The notes under the pieces are model-generated. The model did not search any database and was not told the DNA's origin. It saw nothing but the letters and a program-made list of their open reading frames with translations. DNA of 64,000 nt from Physcomitrium patens (Eukaryota > Streptophyta > Bryopsida > Funariales > Funariaceae): positions 4,839,573 through 4,903,572 of the forward strand of contig NC_037253.1 of assembly GCF_000002425.4 (NCBI RefSeq), given 5' to 3'. Shown here in pieces: positions 38,251 to 49,600 of this stretch. The stretch's first letter is position 1; every line of letters begins with the position of its first letter. The position numbers and the translations under genes are program-made.

Positions 38251-38842
38251 AGAAGAGGCTCAAGCAAGTAATACTATACTATTCAACCTGAATTTCTACT
38301 TCTTCTAGTATAAATGGTATCAACAATATAATGGATGAAGAGATTTTTTTAATTTTGGATACTAATATATATAATTGGATTGTAGATGATTTTTTAAGGT
38401 AGTTCCTTTGAATTCTCAATCCAACAATCTTCCCAATTTAGAATCAAACTAAGAATAGGATTCTATAGAATATATTGTCAAATTTAGGGAATTGAATCCA
38501 TAAAGAGATTTTGATTCCTATTGACATTTGCAGATGAAAATGAGGTTGCAAATAGAGGAGGTGAGTACTAAAGTATAGAGGGCTTTGGATTAGAGCCTCT
38601 TTTGCACTGATTTTAAAAACAAATGTCAACACAAAACACCCATGTTGGAGCATTTTGATCCATAATGCTACTATGATTAATTCAATAAGATTGATATTGA
38701 TCCAATCTTGAAGTTTGGATCGTGACAGATGTTTTGTTGGAGCAAAACCAATAAGCGGTAATAGTGACATAGCTTGGGCATCTTTCTTTTGTCTCAACAT
38801 GGATCCTGGTCCCCTTCCTTCTCTCCCTTTCCCAACGCAGGT

Positions 38843-39013
38843 TGCTTGGATGAGTTCCTTGTGAAAGTCACTGTCGTCCTCAACAAGCTCACTGGCTGCC
38901 TTGCCCTTCCACTTCTGCAAAGGCTCGCTGATTCTTGGCTCTGCGTAGAAGCCCATGGCAGTAAACTTGGTAGCGAAGTCGATGCCTTCTACATTCACAA
39001 CTTGGGGACCCAT
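38843..39013 (-). pseudogene. Chalcone-isomerase-fold (CHI/CHIL-like) exon, isolated
   Basis: The minus strand encodes 57 residues, [21 protein letters not shown]... through [10 protein letters not shown] and [14 protein letters not shown]. These match the central exon of chalcone isomerase and CHI-like proteins, where known members read KFTAIGVYL...WKGK...EL.ED..FF. The acidic VEDD and the run up to LIQA resemble the non-catalytic CHI-like enhancer type more than true isomerases; this is an inference. Base composition is host-like. The expected C-terminal exon is not found to the left, and the N-terminal exon would lie to the right, toward the assembly gap at 39423. It could be a relic exon or part of a gene broken by the gap. 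The opposite strand is also open here but matches nothing. Confidence 0.6.
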
Positions 39014-39422
39014 CTCGACGCTCGCACTTCACGAATGATCTTCAACAATCAACTCCTCTCTTGGTTCAAAAACTGGGAATAGTTGTGTTTGTCGTGGAAT
39101 TTAATTCCCTGGTTCCGATCCCCACTTTGATTTGGAGTCCTCAGTCCTGAATAGAGAGTGCATTCAATCTTTGTGTCAAGATCTCCACATGCATAAGCCA
39201 GGACCTGAAATATGACCCGTGCAGCATTCAAACAGCTTTTTGATGAAGAATTAGAAGCGTGTGGTGAAGTTTCTCTGGGAATCCGCATGTATGCTCACAT
39301 ACGGTACTGATTGGCATATTGTTGAGAGATTTGGCAGTAGCAGATCGAGATAGAGGATTTGAAAAATTGACAAACCTGTGGTGCTCCGTGTTTGGGCTAA
39401 CATCGCACAATTGATAGTGTGC
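39014..39422. other. Host-like sequence left of the assembly gap
   Basis: Balanced-composition DNA with no recognisable product on either strand. It may hold intron or exon sequence of the CHI-like gene. Confidence 0.35.
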
Positions 39423-39522
39423 NNNNNNNNNNNNNNNNNNNNNNNNNNNNNNNNNNNNNNNNNNNNNNNNNNNNNNNNNNNNNNNNNNNNNNNNNNNNNN
39501 NNNNNNNNNNNNNNNNNNNNNN
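39423..39522. other. Assembly gap, exactly 100 N
   Basis: A run of exactly 100 N, the usual placeholder for a gap of unknown size. Sequence order and distance across it should not be trusted. Confidence 0.99.
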
Positions 39523-41160
39523 CTTGAGCTAAATGAGCAGATGGGGCTCTTGATCCAAGAAACAAAATTCCTCTGATCTCTCCCGGACAACTTCAACTCA
39601 ATTGCCATAACGTGAGGTTGGCTTCATGGGACACACGCAGGACTGCACGACTACCCCATGGCATGCTCAAGTAAAATTTAGTTGACAAAATATGTACTAG
39701 ATTCTTGAGGAAGGTACGCCTTGAAATTGGTCACTGGCTGAGTAATAGACCTACGGAATTCATGTTCTGAGCATGGTCATTCTTTTGGATCTGTCGGTAT
39801 TCGCCTCGGAATGTGCAACCTTGGAAAAACCAGCTAGTGACGTACATGTGAGAGAACATGCGCAGTCATGTTTGCCCCAACTCTTCTTTGTCGTCAACAC
39901 TGGATAGATGCCGATCTTGCCGATTATTTTGCCAGAGATAGCGCCAGGCAGCAGATATGAAGTATGGGGAATAGACCGTCGTGCTGAATGATGTAGTTGT
40001 GAATTTCATAAAGCTTTCGTGAATTGATGTTGACAATAATCTCGGACTCTTGCTGGTTCAGTTGTTTCAGACACGCTGCTTCCAGTACTGTACCTTTTGT
40101 TATGACGTGAGGAGGAATGGAATTGAGAGGGAGGAGGGGACCCGTCCCTCCCTCCACAAAAGAGAGGGGGCTGGGACGCGCGCAGGGTAAAAGGGAGAGA
40201 AGGAATAGGACCGAGACCCACGCAAGGACAAAGGAAAAGGGATTTGAATGAGTGTGTTTAGACATAATGGGGGTGCATAAAGCAACTTGGGGTGTGCTCG
40301 TAACCTGAACCAAGAGAAATATCTCCACCAGTGCATGTGCTTGTAATACTCTTCTGTCTATTACTGATAATAGAGAAATATCTCCAGTGCATGTGCTTGT
40401 ATTACTCTACTGTCTATTACTGATAATTGAGCTATATTGGAAAGAAAACAAGGACAAAAAGCAATAAACAAAGTTATATAAACTGAGTATTCAAAATTAG
40501 GGCTACAGAATACTTCACAAACTTGCATGCTTCCAACGTTCTTTGTCTCCCCGGATGCGCAATCGTCGTCCTAAGCGTGTTCTAGCAATCCGAGCGTCTT
40601 CTGTTCATCAATCTAAACAGCAAAATCATCATCAAGGGTCCCATGCGGGACCTCGACGGCGGGCCAGAGTTCCTGGCCGCGCCCGTATTATGCGGATTAC
40701 CATCCCCTCAGAACCATGTGTATCCACAATATTAAATGGTAATCTGATTCGATCTATTTATATGCAATAACTAAAAATTTATAACTAATCTCCCTCGCAG
40801 AGATTAGGTAAATATAACCTCGGCGGGAGCTAAAATTTGTAATACTTACTATTGGCTGGTTGCATCTTTAGTCTTCACTGTCAACCACAAAGGTAACCAA
40901 CTAGGATTCTCTTCACATGCCTCATATTTCAATCCAAGTATTGAAACAATGTTGAGATGACTAATTAAAAACGTAAAATCGGGAAACTTCGCTCATTCAC
41001 AACCGAAGGTGGAGTCAAATTTGGCGAAAACAAAACAATTTGTGCAGACGGCGCAATTCATCCCTCTACGCTGTACAGTCGCCTCTTCTCCTGGATCAAT
41101 CGTGCGCCATGCTCACATTGACGCTGTACCGACAAACCTGGCCCGAGATGGTGAAGGTGC
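39523..41160. other. Host-like island between the gap and fucosyltransferase copy 2, no gene recognised
   Basis: Mostly balanced composition. Several open stretches exist on the minus strand at about 39924-40336 and on the plus strand at about 40543-40770 and 41040-41160, but none matches a family I know. A purine-rich tract lies near 40120-40210 and a tandem duplication at 40314-40428. A plus-strand frame runs from 41040 into the duplicated segment and stops at 41327. Confidence 0.35.
40314..40428. repeat. Tandem duplication of a 56-59 bp unit
   Basis: The unit starts GAGAAATATCTCCA and ends CTATTACTGATAAT. It occurs at 40314-40372 and 40373-40428; the second copy lacks three bases (CAC-type difference after CTCCA) and differs at a few sites. 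Confidence 0.85.
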
Positions 41161-41957
41161 TGGAGCTGCAATATGAAGGAGGTGCTGCTCTACGAGTTTC
41201 GTACTACTGCTTGGTGGGCTTGGTGAGGAGAGATGCGCCGGTGACTCCGTGGACGTGGAACCGAGTTTGTGGCTGTGTCAACAAAGATTTCTGTGGCATG
41301 ACAAGATTTGCGTTCGACATCTTATGACAACGTCCAGTTTGTGATGCGGGTCAACTTTGCCTCTTCTGACGACACTGCTGAGGGTCTCGACGTTTCTCCA
41401 GAGATCACTCTTGCTGAAAGGGGTTCATGGGAATCTGGCTACATCTAGGAACCGCAGCAACTCGCCGTCATCGTACCTCCAGTCTTCTACGCAGCATTGC
41501 TTATTCCTTGGCGATATTTTTGTAGGTCAATTGCATTGATCTGGATCAAGAACTCTAACGCTGAGGAGCCGATGCTGAGTGCCGTCCCGTACCCATGCAA
41601 GAGCTGAGCACATGTCGAAAATCCCAAGGTGGTATGCGAATGAACACAAGGTGAGTTCAATGTGGTACACAGTAGACTAGCAGTCCAAATACTGTTAATA
41701 TCCTTCCAAAGCACTATCAGTGCTGTGCAAGCTTCTCCCTCTCGTTAGAGAAATTTGGAAACTCCACTGTATTGAAGTCCAAGGCACTCATCATCCCGCA
41801 CATTAAATGCGGGAGAGGAGATTCAATTTCAGTAAACTTCACTGCAGGCGGTCGCTGTTCTGGTAACAGATTTGACCGAATTCGAGGATTAGAATACCAC
41901 GCCCACTGAGGACGCAGGCTTCTAAGCTCTGAATTTCCGATTCATTTCCAAGCAGAA
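41161..41957 (+). other. Unrecognised host sequence upstream of the fucosyltransferase, copy 2
   Basis: Same sequence as 8705-9501 with one substitution. Here a plus-strand frame enters from the left and continues to 41327 with the text MVKVLELQYEGGAALRVSYYCLVG through VTPWTWNRV, ending TRFAFDIL. It looks coding in composition but I do not recognise it. The frame is different left of the breakpoint in copy 1, so at most one of the two loci keeps the original context. Confidence 0.35.
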
Positions 41958-43990
41958 ATGACGAAAGATGGCGCAAAGGGGGTGTCACTCCCCGGAAATG
42001 CCATCTTGCTCGGTACTCTGGGCACCGTGGTCATCTTCGTGTGCTTATTCGCGATGGACGTTGAAACCGTAATTGGCTGGGCGAAATATTCCTCGCAGAA
42101 AGCAGTTGCGGACATCTCGAGCATAAGAAACAACCAACCTGAAAAGTCTTCTTCAGAATCAGCTTCAGTTCGCCGTGACGCACTGGTGAATATAACTCAT
42201 GACCCCACATGTCTTGCAAGGACACAACATCTTCTCTACCGGAGGGATCCCGAACGATTCCAGCCACTGCCAGAGTTCGACAAAGCATGGGATCGCTACG
42301 TCGCCATGCACCAGTCATGCACGCAGGGTAAGAATTGGACGCAGGTATTCCTGCACGAGCGGAACATGACAGTCGACTGCAACTATATGATTGTCATGGA
42401 GGGCAGCGGCGGGTTGGGGAACAAGCTGCTGTCGCTCACTTCTGCATTCGCTTACGCACTAGCAACAGACCGCATCGTGTTGGTGGAGAGCAGAAAACAC
42501 TTCAAGGACCTGTTGTGCGACCCATTTCCGGGATCCTCCTGGTACTTGCCAGAAGGTTTTCCGTATGATAATGTTTGGGGGAACGCAACGAGAATGAACG
42601 TGGCAATCTCTAAGAATTTCACCGACGTCGACAATTTTGTTCGTCTCAGCCTCGACCACATCCAGGTACCTGTGCTTCAAATCTGACCTGTAACATTCAT
42701 CTCATTACTGAAGTCTTCAAAATCTTCATCACTAGGCAACGCTACAGTGTCACGTTTAGGTTAAATTTTTCATAATGGAAACTGAATTGGTGACTTGGTT
42801 AATGGTTATAGACATGGGCTGATGGCCAGTTCTTCTGCGACCACACACACAACGGCCTCGCGAAGGTGCGGTGGCTGGCATGGACCAGCAACCAGTACTT
42901 CATCACGCGTCTTTTGATGATTCCTCGTGTCTGGGAGCGTCTGAACCCCTTGGCTAAACCCGGGCAGATTTTCACCATTCTCAGTCATAAGCTTCTGCTT
43001 CCCAACAACAAGCTTTGGGCGCACGTTGTCCGTCTGTACTTCGCATACCTTGCAGGATCTTCTCGACGAGTTGGGGTGCAGGTTCGCCTTCATGGGCGAC
43101 CCAACCTTGCTGAATTCGACCCCGTTGTATATGACCGAATCCTGGACTGCCTTCAAACCAATCGGGTGATTATCCATAGTTCCTACTTTGTCGTGATATG
43201 TGTGTTAAATTTTTCGTAATCTCGTCAACCATTGACCGCATAATTGACACCGTCGTCCTTGTCCGTTTCAGGCACTGCCAAAGCTACGAGAGGAAGAGGA
43301 CGTATCAGATCTAATGTCGTTTGCCCGCAACGGATACGAGGGTTCAACGGAGATCTCGGTATTAGTTACGTCCCTGCAGCTTCGTTACTACGACGAAATG
43401 AAGGATTTATATGTAAACAGACCAAATGTGAACGGCACCGTGATTCGCTTCCACATGGTTTCTCACTTGGTAAGACATAAATAGTGCTTCTCCGGATAGA
43501 CCGCGTTCAACATGCTGTTTAAAGCTCAAGTCAAGCGTGGCAACTTTTTCGAATACGTTCTCTTCATACTTTTTGGTTCTGTATGCAGGATCGTCAGGAC
43601 GGGTCCATGCACCAATCCGAGACTGCGTTCGTCGAAATGTGGCTGCTGAGTTTCAGCGACGTGCTTTTAATCAGCCGTTACTCAACATTTGGGTACATCC
43701 CTCAGGGGATTGGCGGGATCATCCCGTCTCACCTCAACACACAAACAGTCCCACCGGGTCAGGAAAATAATGCCTCATCATGCCACCCAGGTATATCTAC
43801 CCAGCCTTGCACCCATTTCCCCCAGAAACCCAGATGTGATCCTGGCTCCACCGGAAACGAATCGCACAGAGAGTGGATGCGGTGCCACGTCCGAGAATGC
43901 GTAGATCATGAAGGTGGGCTGCAACTAGTCCAGGAATCAGAGCAACCTAATGAAAGCGCAAGACTCTGGGGCGACGTTCTACAGAGTTAG
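41958..43990 (+). CDS. GT37 plant alpha-fucosyltransferase (xyloglucan FUT1-like), copy 2, four exons
   Basis: Predicted exons are 41958-42665, 42812-43165, 43272-43469 and 43589-43990, joined in phase 0 by GT-AG introns of 146, 106 and 119 bp. The 553-residue product is identical to that of the gene at 9502-11534: signal-anchor at residues 15-33, SGGLGNKLLSL motif in the N-terminal half of the lumenal domain, GVQVR near 324-328, and the STFGYIPQGIGG block in the last exon. The single base difference inside the gene is in intron 1 just before the acceptor (A42808) and leaves the AG intact. It should be a Golgi GDP-fucose-dependent glycosyltransferase of cell-wall polymer synthesis. Whether this is a real second gene or the same locus assembled twice is discussed in the findings. 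Confidence 0.92.
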
Positions 43991-44621
43991 GATTCGGCGA
44001 TCCTCGACCTAAGATCATGGCCAGCTTTTGCCAACCCCAGGTTCTGATCCAATATTTCGAAGGATCAGTAGCCTCCAATCTAGTTGTTCAGAAACAGCAC
44101 ATGGGTACGCGGCCTACAGTCCGCATCGACATGATACTGCATCCCTTGGTTTCAAACCGGAGACGACGTCCATGGAAGTGCCCGGGGATGGTGTTACTGA
44201 AATAGGAATTCATGCATTGGTGATGGAGTTGTAGCTTGTGCGATCGGCAAGGTGAAGGGCATGAGTGATGCACAAATTAAGTTTGGTGTTTTTGATTTTC
44301 AACGCCCCTTCTTTATTTCCTCCTATGTCCCCACTACGTAATGCGCTCACCCATTCCTTCCTTTGCCTCCAAACCCACCTGAAGCTATGCATGCTCCTCT
44401 TGCGCTGTGTTTCAGTAGCGTAATCTCCGTCTACTCGGCTCACAAGCCCACGCGAAGCTGTGCACGATCCGATTGCGCTCAATCTCCCCGAATTGTGAAC
44501 AATTGTTAATTCCAAAGAAGTGTTGCCATCTTAGAATCGAGTTTATCAGGGTGAAAACCAGAAGTTGTCATATGCAAGTTAGTGAAGGACGGTTAAATTT
44601 TGCCGCTTTGATGTTGATCCC
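43991..44621 (+). other. 3' flank of fucosyltransferase copy 2
   Basis: Non-coding sequence equal to 11535-12164 except for one extra T near 44593. Probably includes the 3' untranslated region. Confidence 0.5.
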
Positions 44622-46694
44622 ACCTATATATTGTTTGTTTTTCTTGAGTAATAATAGAACCTTGCTTCCCTTGACATTGGTGTTACCCTAGTACTATTGT
44701 ATCACTACAAAAGTGTTGTGCATTGGCAACATTAAGTTTTCAAATGATGCAATGAGCCAGTGCAATTGTTCCACTATGCAATGATGTGTTTCTAAATATG
44801 ACAATCAAAGGTCACACTCATAATAGAAAAAATAATATTGAACTTCTTAGTACAATTAGAATTAGAGCTAATGCAAATTGGACAACCAATTCCATCTACC
44901 ACCAATAAATCATACATATCTAAATTGGATGAAAAGATAATTTCATACAAAATACTAAATTCAAAAAATCCATGTACATTGTAGAGCAAGTAGATGCATT
45001 TGTCACGGTGTCAATGGTGGTTTCTTTCTCTTTATGCTCTTAAGCATGACTTTTAAAATAAAATGGCTTTCATAAGACCATGAAGTTTTATAGATGTCAT
45101 TCACTAATATGGAGGTGAAAGCTTTGCCAAAATTCCTATTGATTCTACAAAAAGTGCCAATAGGGAAGCTCTTTTAAGAACAAAAAAATCCAAGTTGTGC
45201 AAGCACTTAATTCATGTAGGAACTTGCAACTTCAAATTTTGTCTTTTACAAATTAACCTCCCACTTATCTTAACTTTAGTTATATACTCTATTTTCCAAT
45301 ACATGTACATTCTTAAGATAGACTTTGCCACTTTGAAGTTTAATGACATTCAAATAGACATACAAAAACTAGTATTCTTTAAATCACTTTTAATCACATA
45401 ATAAACTTTGCTTCTAGATTTTTTGTGAATCAATTTATTTAAAGAATCATCAAATGTTCTTTGTAAAAATAAAAATAAATTTACAATAGAGACTAATTTA
45501 ATTTTTTGAAGATCCTTCAATGACCAACAAAACTAGCCACAACTTTAAATGTAAAATAGTAATTGAGGTATAAGTCTATTTAGATTTTTATTCCAAAAGG
45601 TAATTTAGATTGCATAGTAATCTATTCTTCAATGTAAAGAGATTTATTAAGAGCTTCAAATTTTTTTAATTTTTAATTCTAAAAAAATAATATTTTTTAT
45701 ATTTTGTATAATATAATTTTATATTCCAATAAAAATAACTTTTTATGGTTTAATAAATTGCATTGTAATAAATTTATGTTTAATTTTTAATTGAAATAAA
45801 TTTTAATCATATAATACAGAAGTTGAATATTTTATTAAAATATTTTATAGATACATTTAAATATACGGATCTTAATACAAGATGATGTAACTTTAAACTA
45901 TTTCATATAATTATAGCTTATTAAGTTAGAATTTTCAACATATAAACATAAATATATATATATATATATATGTATATCTGACTCCCAATTTATTTTTTAA
46001 TGAAGAATAATCTTATAATTTATTTTTTTCATAGTCTAAATTCATATTTTTTTAAAATCATGTTTTACAATCTAATAAATTAAAAATATATATATTTTTT
46101 AAATTTATGAATTCACAAAAAATTATAATGAATATATTTTTTAAATTTTTTAATGACTTTTTTTATATAAATATTTGAAATATAATAGTACATATATAAA
46201 AATAAATTATAGTGTGTTTCTAAAAGAATAAAAATTAAATATCGATTAAGACTAAGTATCTTATTTTTTAAATATATATATTGGTTGATTGATAAGTTTT
46301 CGATTAAATAATATAACAAAGAAGCTATCTATTTTATTTTATTTTTATAATATTTATGATTATAATTTTTTTTATATTAATTATTTTTATTAATTATTTA
46401 ATGAGACCATAATTCATTTTTAAATCAAAATATATTAATAGAAGTAAATAATAAACTATAAAAATTAAAATATAAATATATTAACAAACTATATAAATTA
46501 CTTGAAATATAAAAAATTTAAAATTAATTAATAATAATAAAATAATAATATTTTTTTATTATTATTATTCTTATTATTATTTTATTAAAAGATAAAAATA
46601 ATATATTTTTATTATTAAAAAATAAAAATAATATTTTTTTATTATTCAATAATCTATAATATATATATAATATAAACTTAAAAATTAACAAATC
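44622..46694. other. AT-rich spacer, increasingly low complexity
   Basis: No gene supported. An (AT)n run lies at about 45951-45972. From 45,650 to 46,690 the sequence is almost only A and T, with ATAATA and TTATTATT tracts. It ends where gypsy integrase similarity begins. Confidence 0.5.
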
Positions 46695-49600
46695 TTTTAT
46701 TAACTTTCAAAAGGTCAAAAGTATCAAATTATAGATAATAATTATAATTAGAAAAAAATTAATAATGAAATATATTGTGTTATTATAAGCAAAATTTGTC
46801 AATGGCAAAAGACTTGTCAAATCGTTTTGATGGTAATTCATGGTACATCTCAAATATTGCTCTAAAACTTGATTCTTACGTTTTATTAGTCCATCAATTT
46901 GAAAATGGAAGGCCAAAGCTAATTTTATGCCTATCTTTAATATTTTAAAAAGAAATATTAATAACTTAGATATAATTTCAATTCTTCTATTCAATATAAT
47001 ATCATGATAGCAATAAATATTTTTAATTTTTTTTAGTTATTTCTCTACTTGTGATATTTTTTGTACATGGTACAAAATATGACATATTAGTAAAACAATC
47101 TACTATCACAAATATAGAGTCATAAAATTTTGAGGTTGTAATATCATTAATAAAATTTATAAAAACCAAAGATCATACTTATGTTGGTATATGTAATATC
47201 TAAAGAAGTTTATATGGACAATAATAAGGAATTTTTTATCTTAAGCAAATGTCACATGATTGTACAAAGTTTTTAACTATCCTCTAAATTTGAAATCACT
47301 AAAAGTCTCTAAATATTAACTTTAGGATCTTATTTTATCCAAAATGTTTAACAACTAAAAAAATTGTAATAAGCTTGAAAAGCAAGTAGTCATATTTTAC
47401 TTTTTAAAATGTATAAGCATCCTCCAAAATAAAATAGATTATTCTTGAATTTAAACTTAGAATTATCATAAGATTTAGATAGATTTTCTTTAATATCATA
47501 AACAAGAAGATTTAAAGACATATTTGATTGAATTTTCTAACTTCAAAAAAGTTAAATCAATAATTAATATTGATTTCATTCATTAAAAATGAACTTGCTC
47601 TTGTCTCAAAAGAATCATTTTTTGTAGATTAAAAGTTGAATCTTTGTCTATTGATGCAAGATAAGAATATCTAAAAAGCACATTTAAAAAAATCTTATTA
47701 TTTTTTTAGTCAATATATGATCTTCAATTCAAATCTTTATAAAGATATACTCCAATAAATTTAGCAATAATTAAGAATAGATACTAATATAAATTACTTG
47801 AGGTTCTTATTATTTATATATAGGATAATTAGACTTGAAGCATCTTTAGATAATGACAACATTCTTTAAATAAATCTACAATTACAAGTAGTAAATTTTT
47901 GTAGAGCTTATAGTTGGTTTTGATTGCTAAAAGTTTTCTTGAATGGAAAGCTATTCAATGAATTTTGTCATCTTCTCCCATTTATAAAAATATCACACCT
48001 AAAACAAAGCTTTGTATTTTTGTTTTTATAAAAAAATACATTGAAGAAGTTGATACAATACAATATTGGAGTAAAAGTAAAAATTGACTTCAAAGTTTCA
48101 AATGTTGCTTGTACATCTTTCTTCTACTTAAATTTGTCTTTACAAGTCAAATATATAAGTAAAGATGTAACTTTAAAATTTTCTTAATAAAGATTTGATA
48201 ATAACTAAAAAAACCTAAAAAATATTGGACATCTTTTGTAATTTTTGGAATCTTCTAATCTATGATAGTTTGAACTTTTTTAAGATCTATCATAAGGCCA
48301 TCTTTTAAAATGATATATTTTAAGAAGTCAACTTGAATTGTATAAAATATAATTTTTTTTATCTTAACGTAAAGTTGTATATTTTTAAGTTTTTATAATA
48401 TACAATAAACATGAAATTTATATTCTTTTGTATTTAGAATAGATTAAAATATTCTCTAAATAATAAATAATAAATAATAAAATCATCTAAAAATTCTTAA
48501 AAACATCATTATTAAGATATTAAAAAGTAATTGGTGCATTTGTGAATTCAAAAGATATGAAATTATATTCAAAATGTCTTTACTTGGTTTAAAATATAGA
48601 CTTTAATTCATCTCCGTCTTTATGGTATATTAAGTTGAATGCTCCTCATATATCTATTGTATATAGATCTTGGCTCAATTTATGTGAGTCATTAAATTAA
48701 TTCATTGATTTTTTAAAAACAAAAAGATGCATTTAAAGTGTCAAATTATAATTATTAGATGAAGGTTAGTTTAGAAGATTTTAGATAAAAACAATTAGTG
48801 TTCTTATAAGAGATTAGCAATTGTAGTAATCTAAAAGATATATAAGCTCTAAAAGCTTAAAATTAGTTTTCTTATTATGAAAAAAATATATTGATACTAA
48901 TTTTTAGTTCTTAGTTATTTTATTCATTTATTTTAATTCTTTTTTATTCTTTCTTCTTTTATTAGATAGGTTCAAGCTTATATTCTCAATCAAAAATACT
49001 AGCTTTTAGAATTCTCTTAACCTCTTTGAATTACTAAAATTTCCAAAGATTATTAGAATCATAATTTCTTGAAGTCCATTATCTTTTAACTTAAATTTTC
49101 TTGAAGTCCATAATTTTAAGTTTAATTTGGTAGTACAACTTCTCCAAATTCTTTAATAAAATCATAACACCAATTGATAACTAATTTTGATATTTAAATA
49201 GTCAATTAGCTTTGGATCATAATTCTTTAAAACCACATAAATATTAAATTTTGGCATAGATTTGAATGATTAAGGAGGTGGATTTGAAATAAAAATATAT
49301 TTTAAATATAATGGTGGTATTAATTTTACTAAGAATATATTTATTAGATAGGTATAAGAGCTTCTAGCCCTAAAATCGGATTTAAATCTAAAAGGTCTTG
49401 TGAACTATAGATCTTGATTAGATTTATGAAATTTCAATAGTAGAAATGTGGCTATTATTCTTAGGACTTTAGATAGTTATATAAATAGATTAGATGGCCA
49501 AGCTTTCTCTTTCTTTCTTCCTTAAGTTGAGGAAAAAAACAATGCTAAATTTGTCCTAAGTTTTATAAGTAGCTGGTTGTTGTAGTTTGTTTCTTTTATT

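Larger units (their letters stand above)
41161..44621 (+). repeat. Segmental duplication, copy 2 (contains a GT37 gene)
   Basis: Matches 8705-12164 at offset 32,456 in the same orientation with about three differences seen. Just left of 41161 the two loci are still about 80% alike for some 20 bases (GATGGTGAAGGTG versus GACGGTAAGGGTT), then unrelated. On the right they part after GTTGATCCC. Confidence 0.95.

Noticed and set aside
38774-39082. Plus-strand 102-codon frame with a good-looking splice acceptor before GTTGCTTGG
   Set aside because: The minus strand of the same DNA matches the chalcone-isomerase fold, which is stronger evidence than an acceptor-like tract.
39924-40336. Overlapping minus-strand frames of 70-135 codons with a hydrophobic start resembling a signal peptide
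   Set aside because: Three overlapping frames over a purine-rich tract, none with a family match; kept only as host-like sequence.
40543-40770. Plus-strand Arg-rich 75-codon frame
   Set aside because: Composition-driven; no domain and no repeat of the frame elsewhere.
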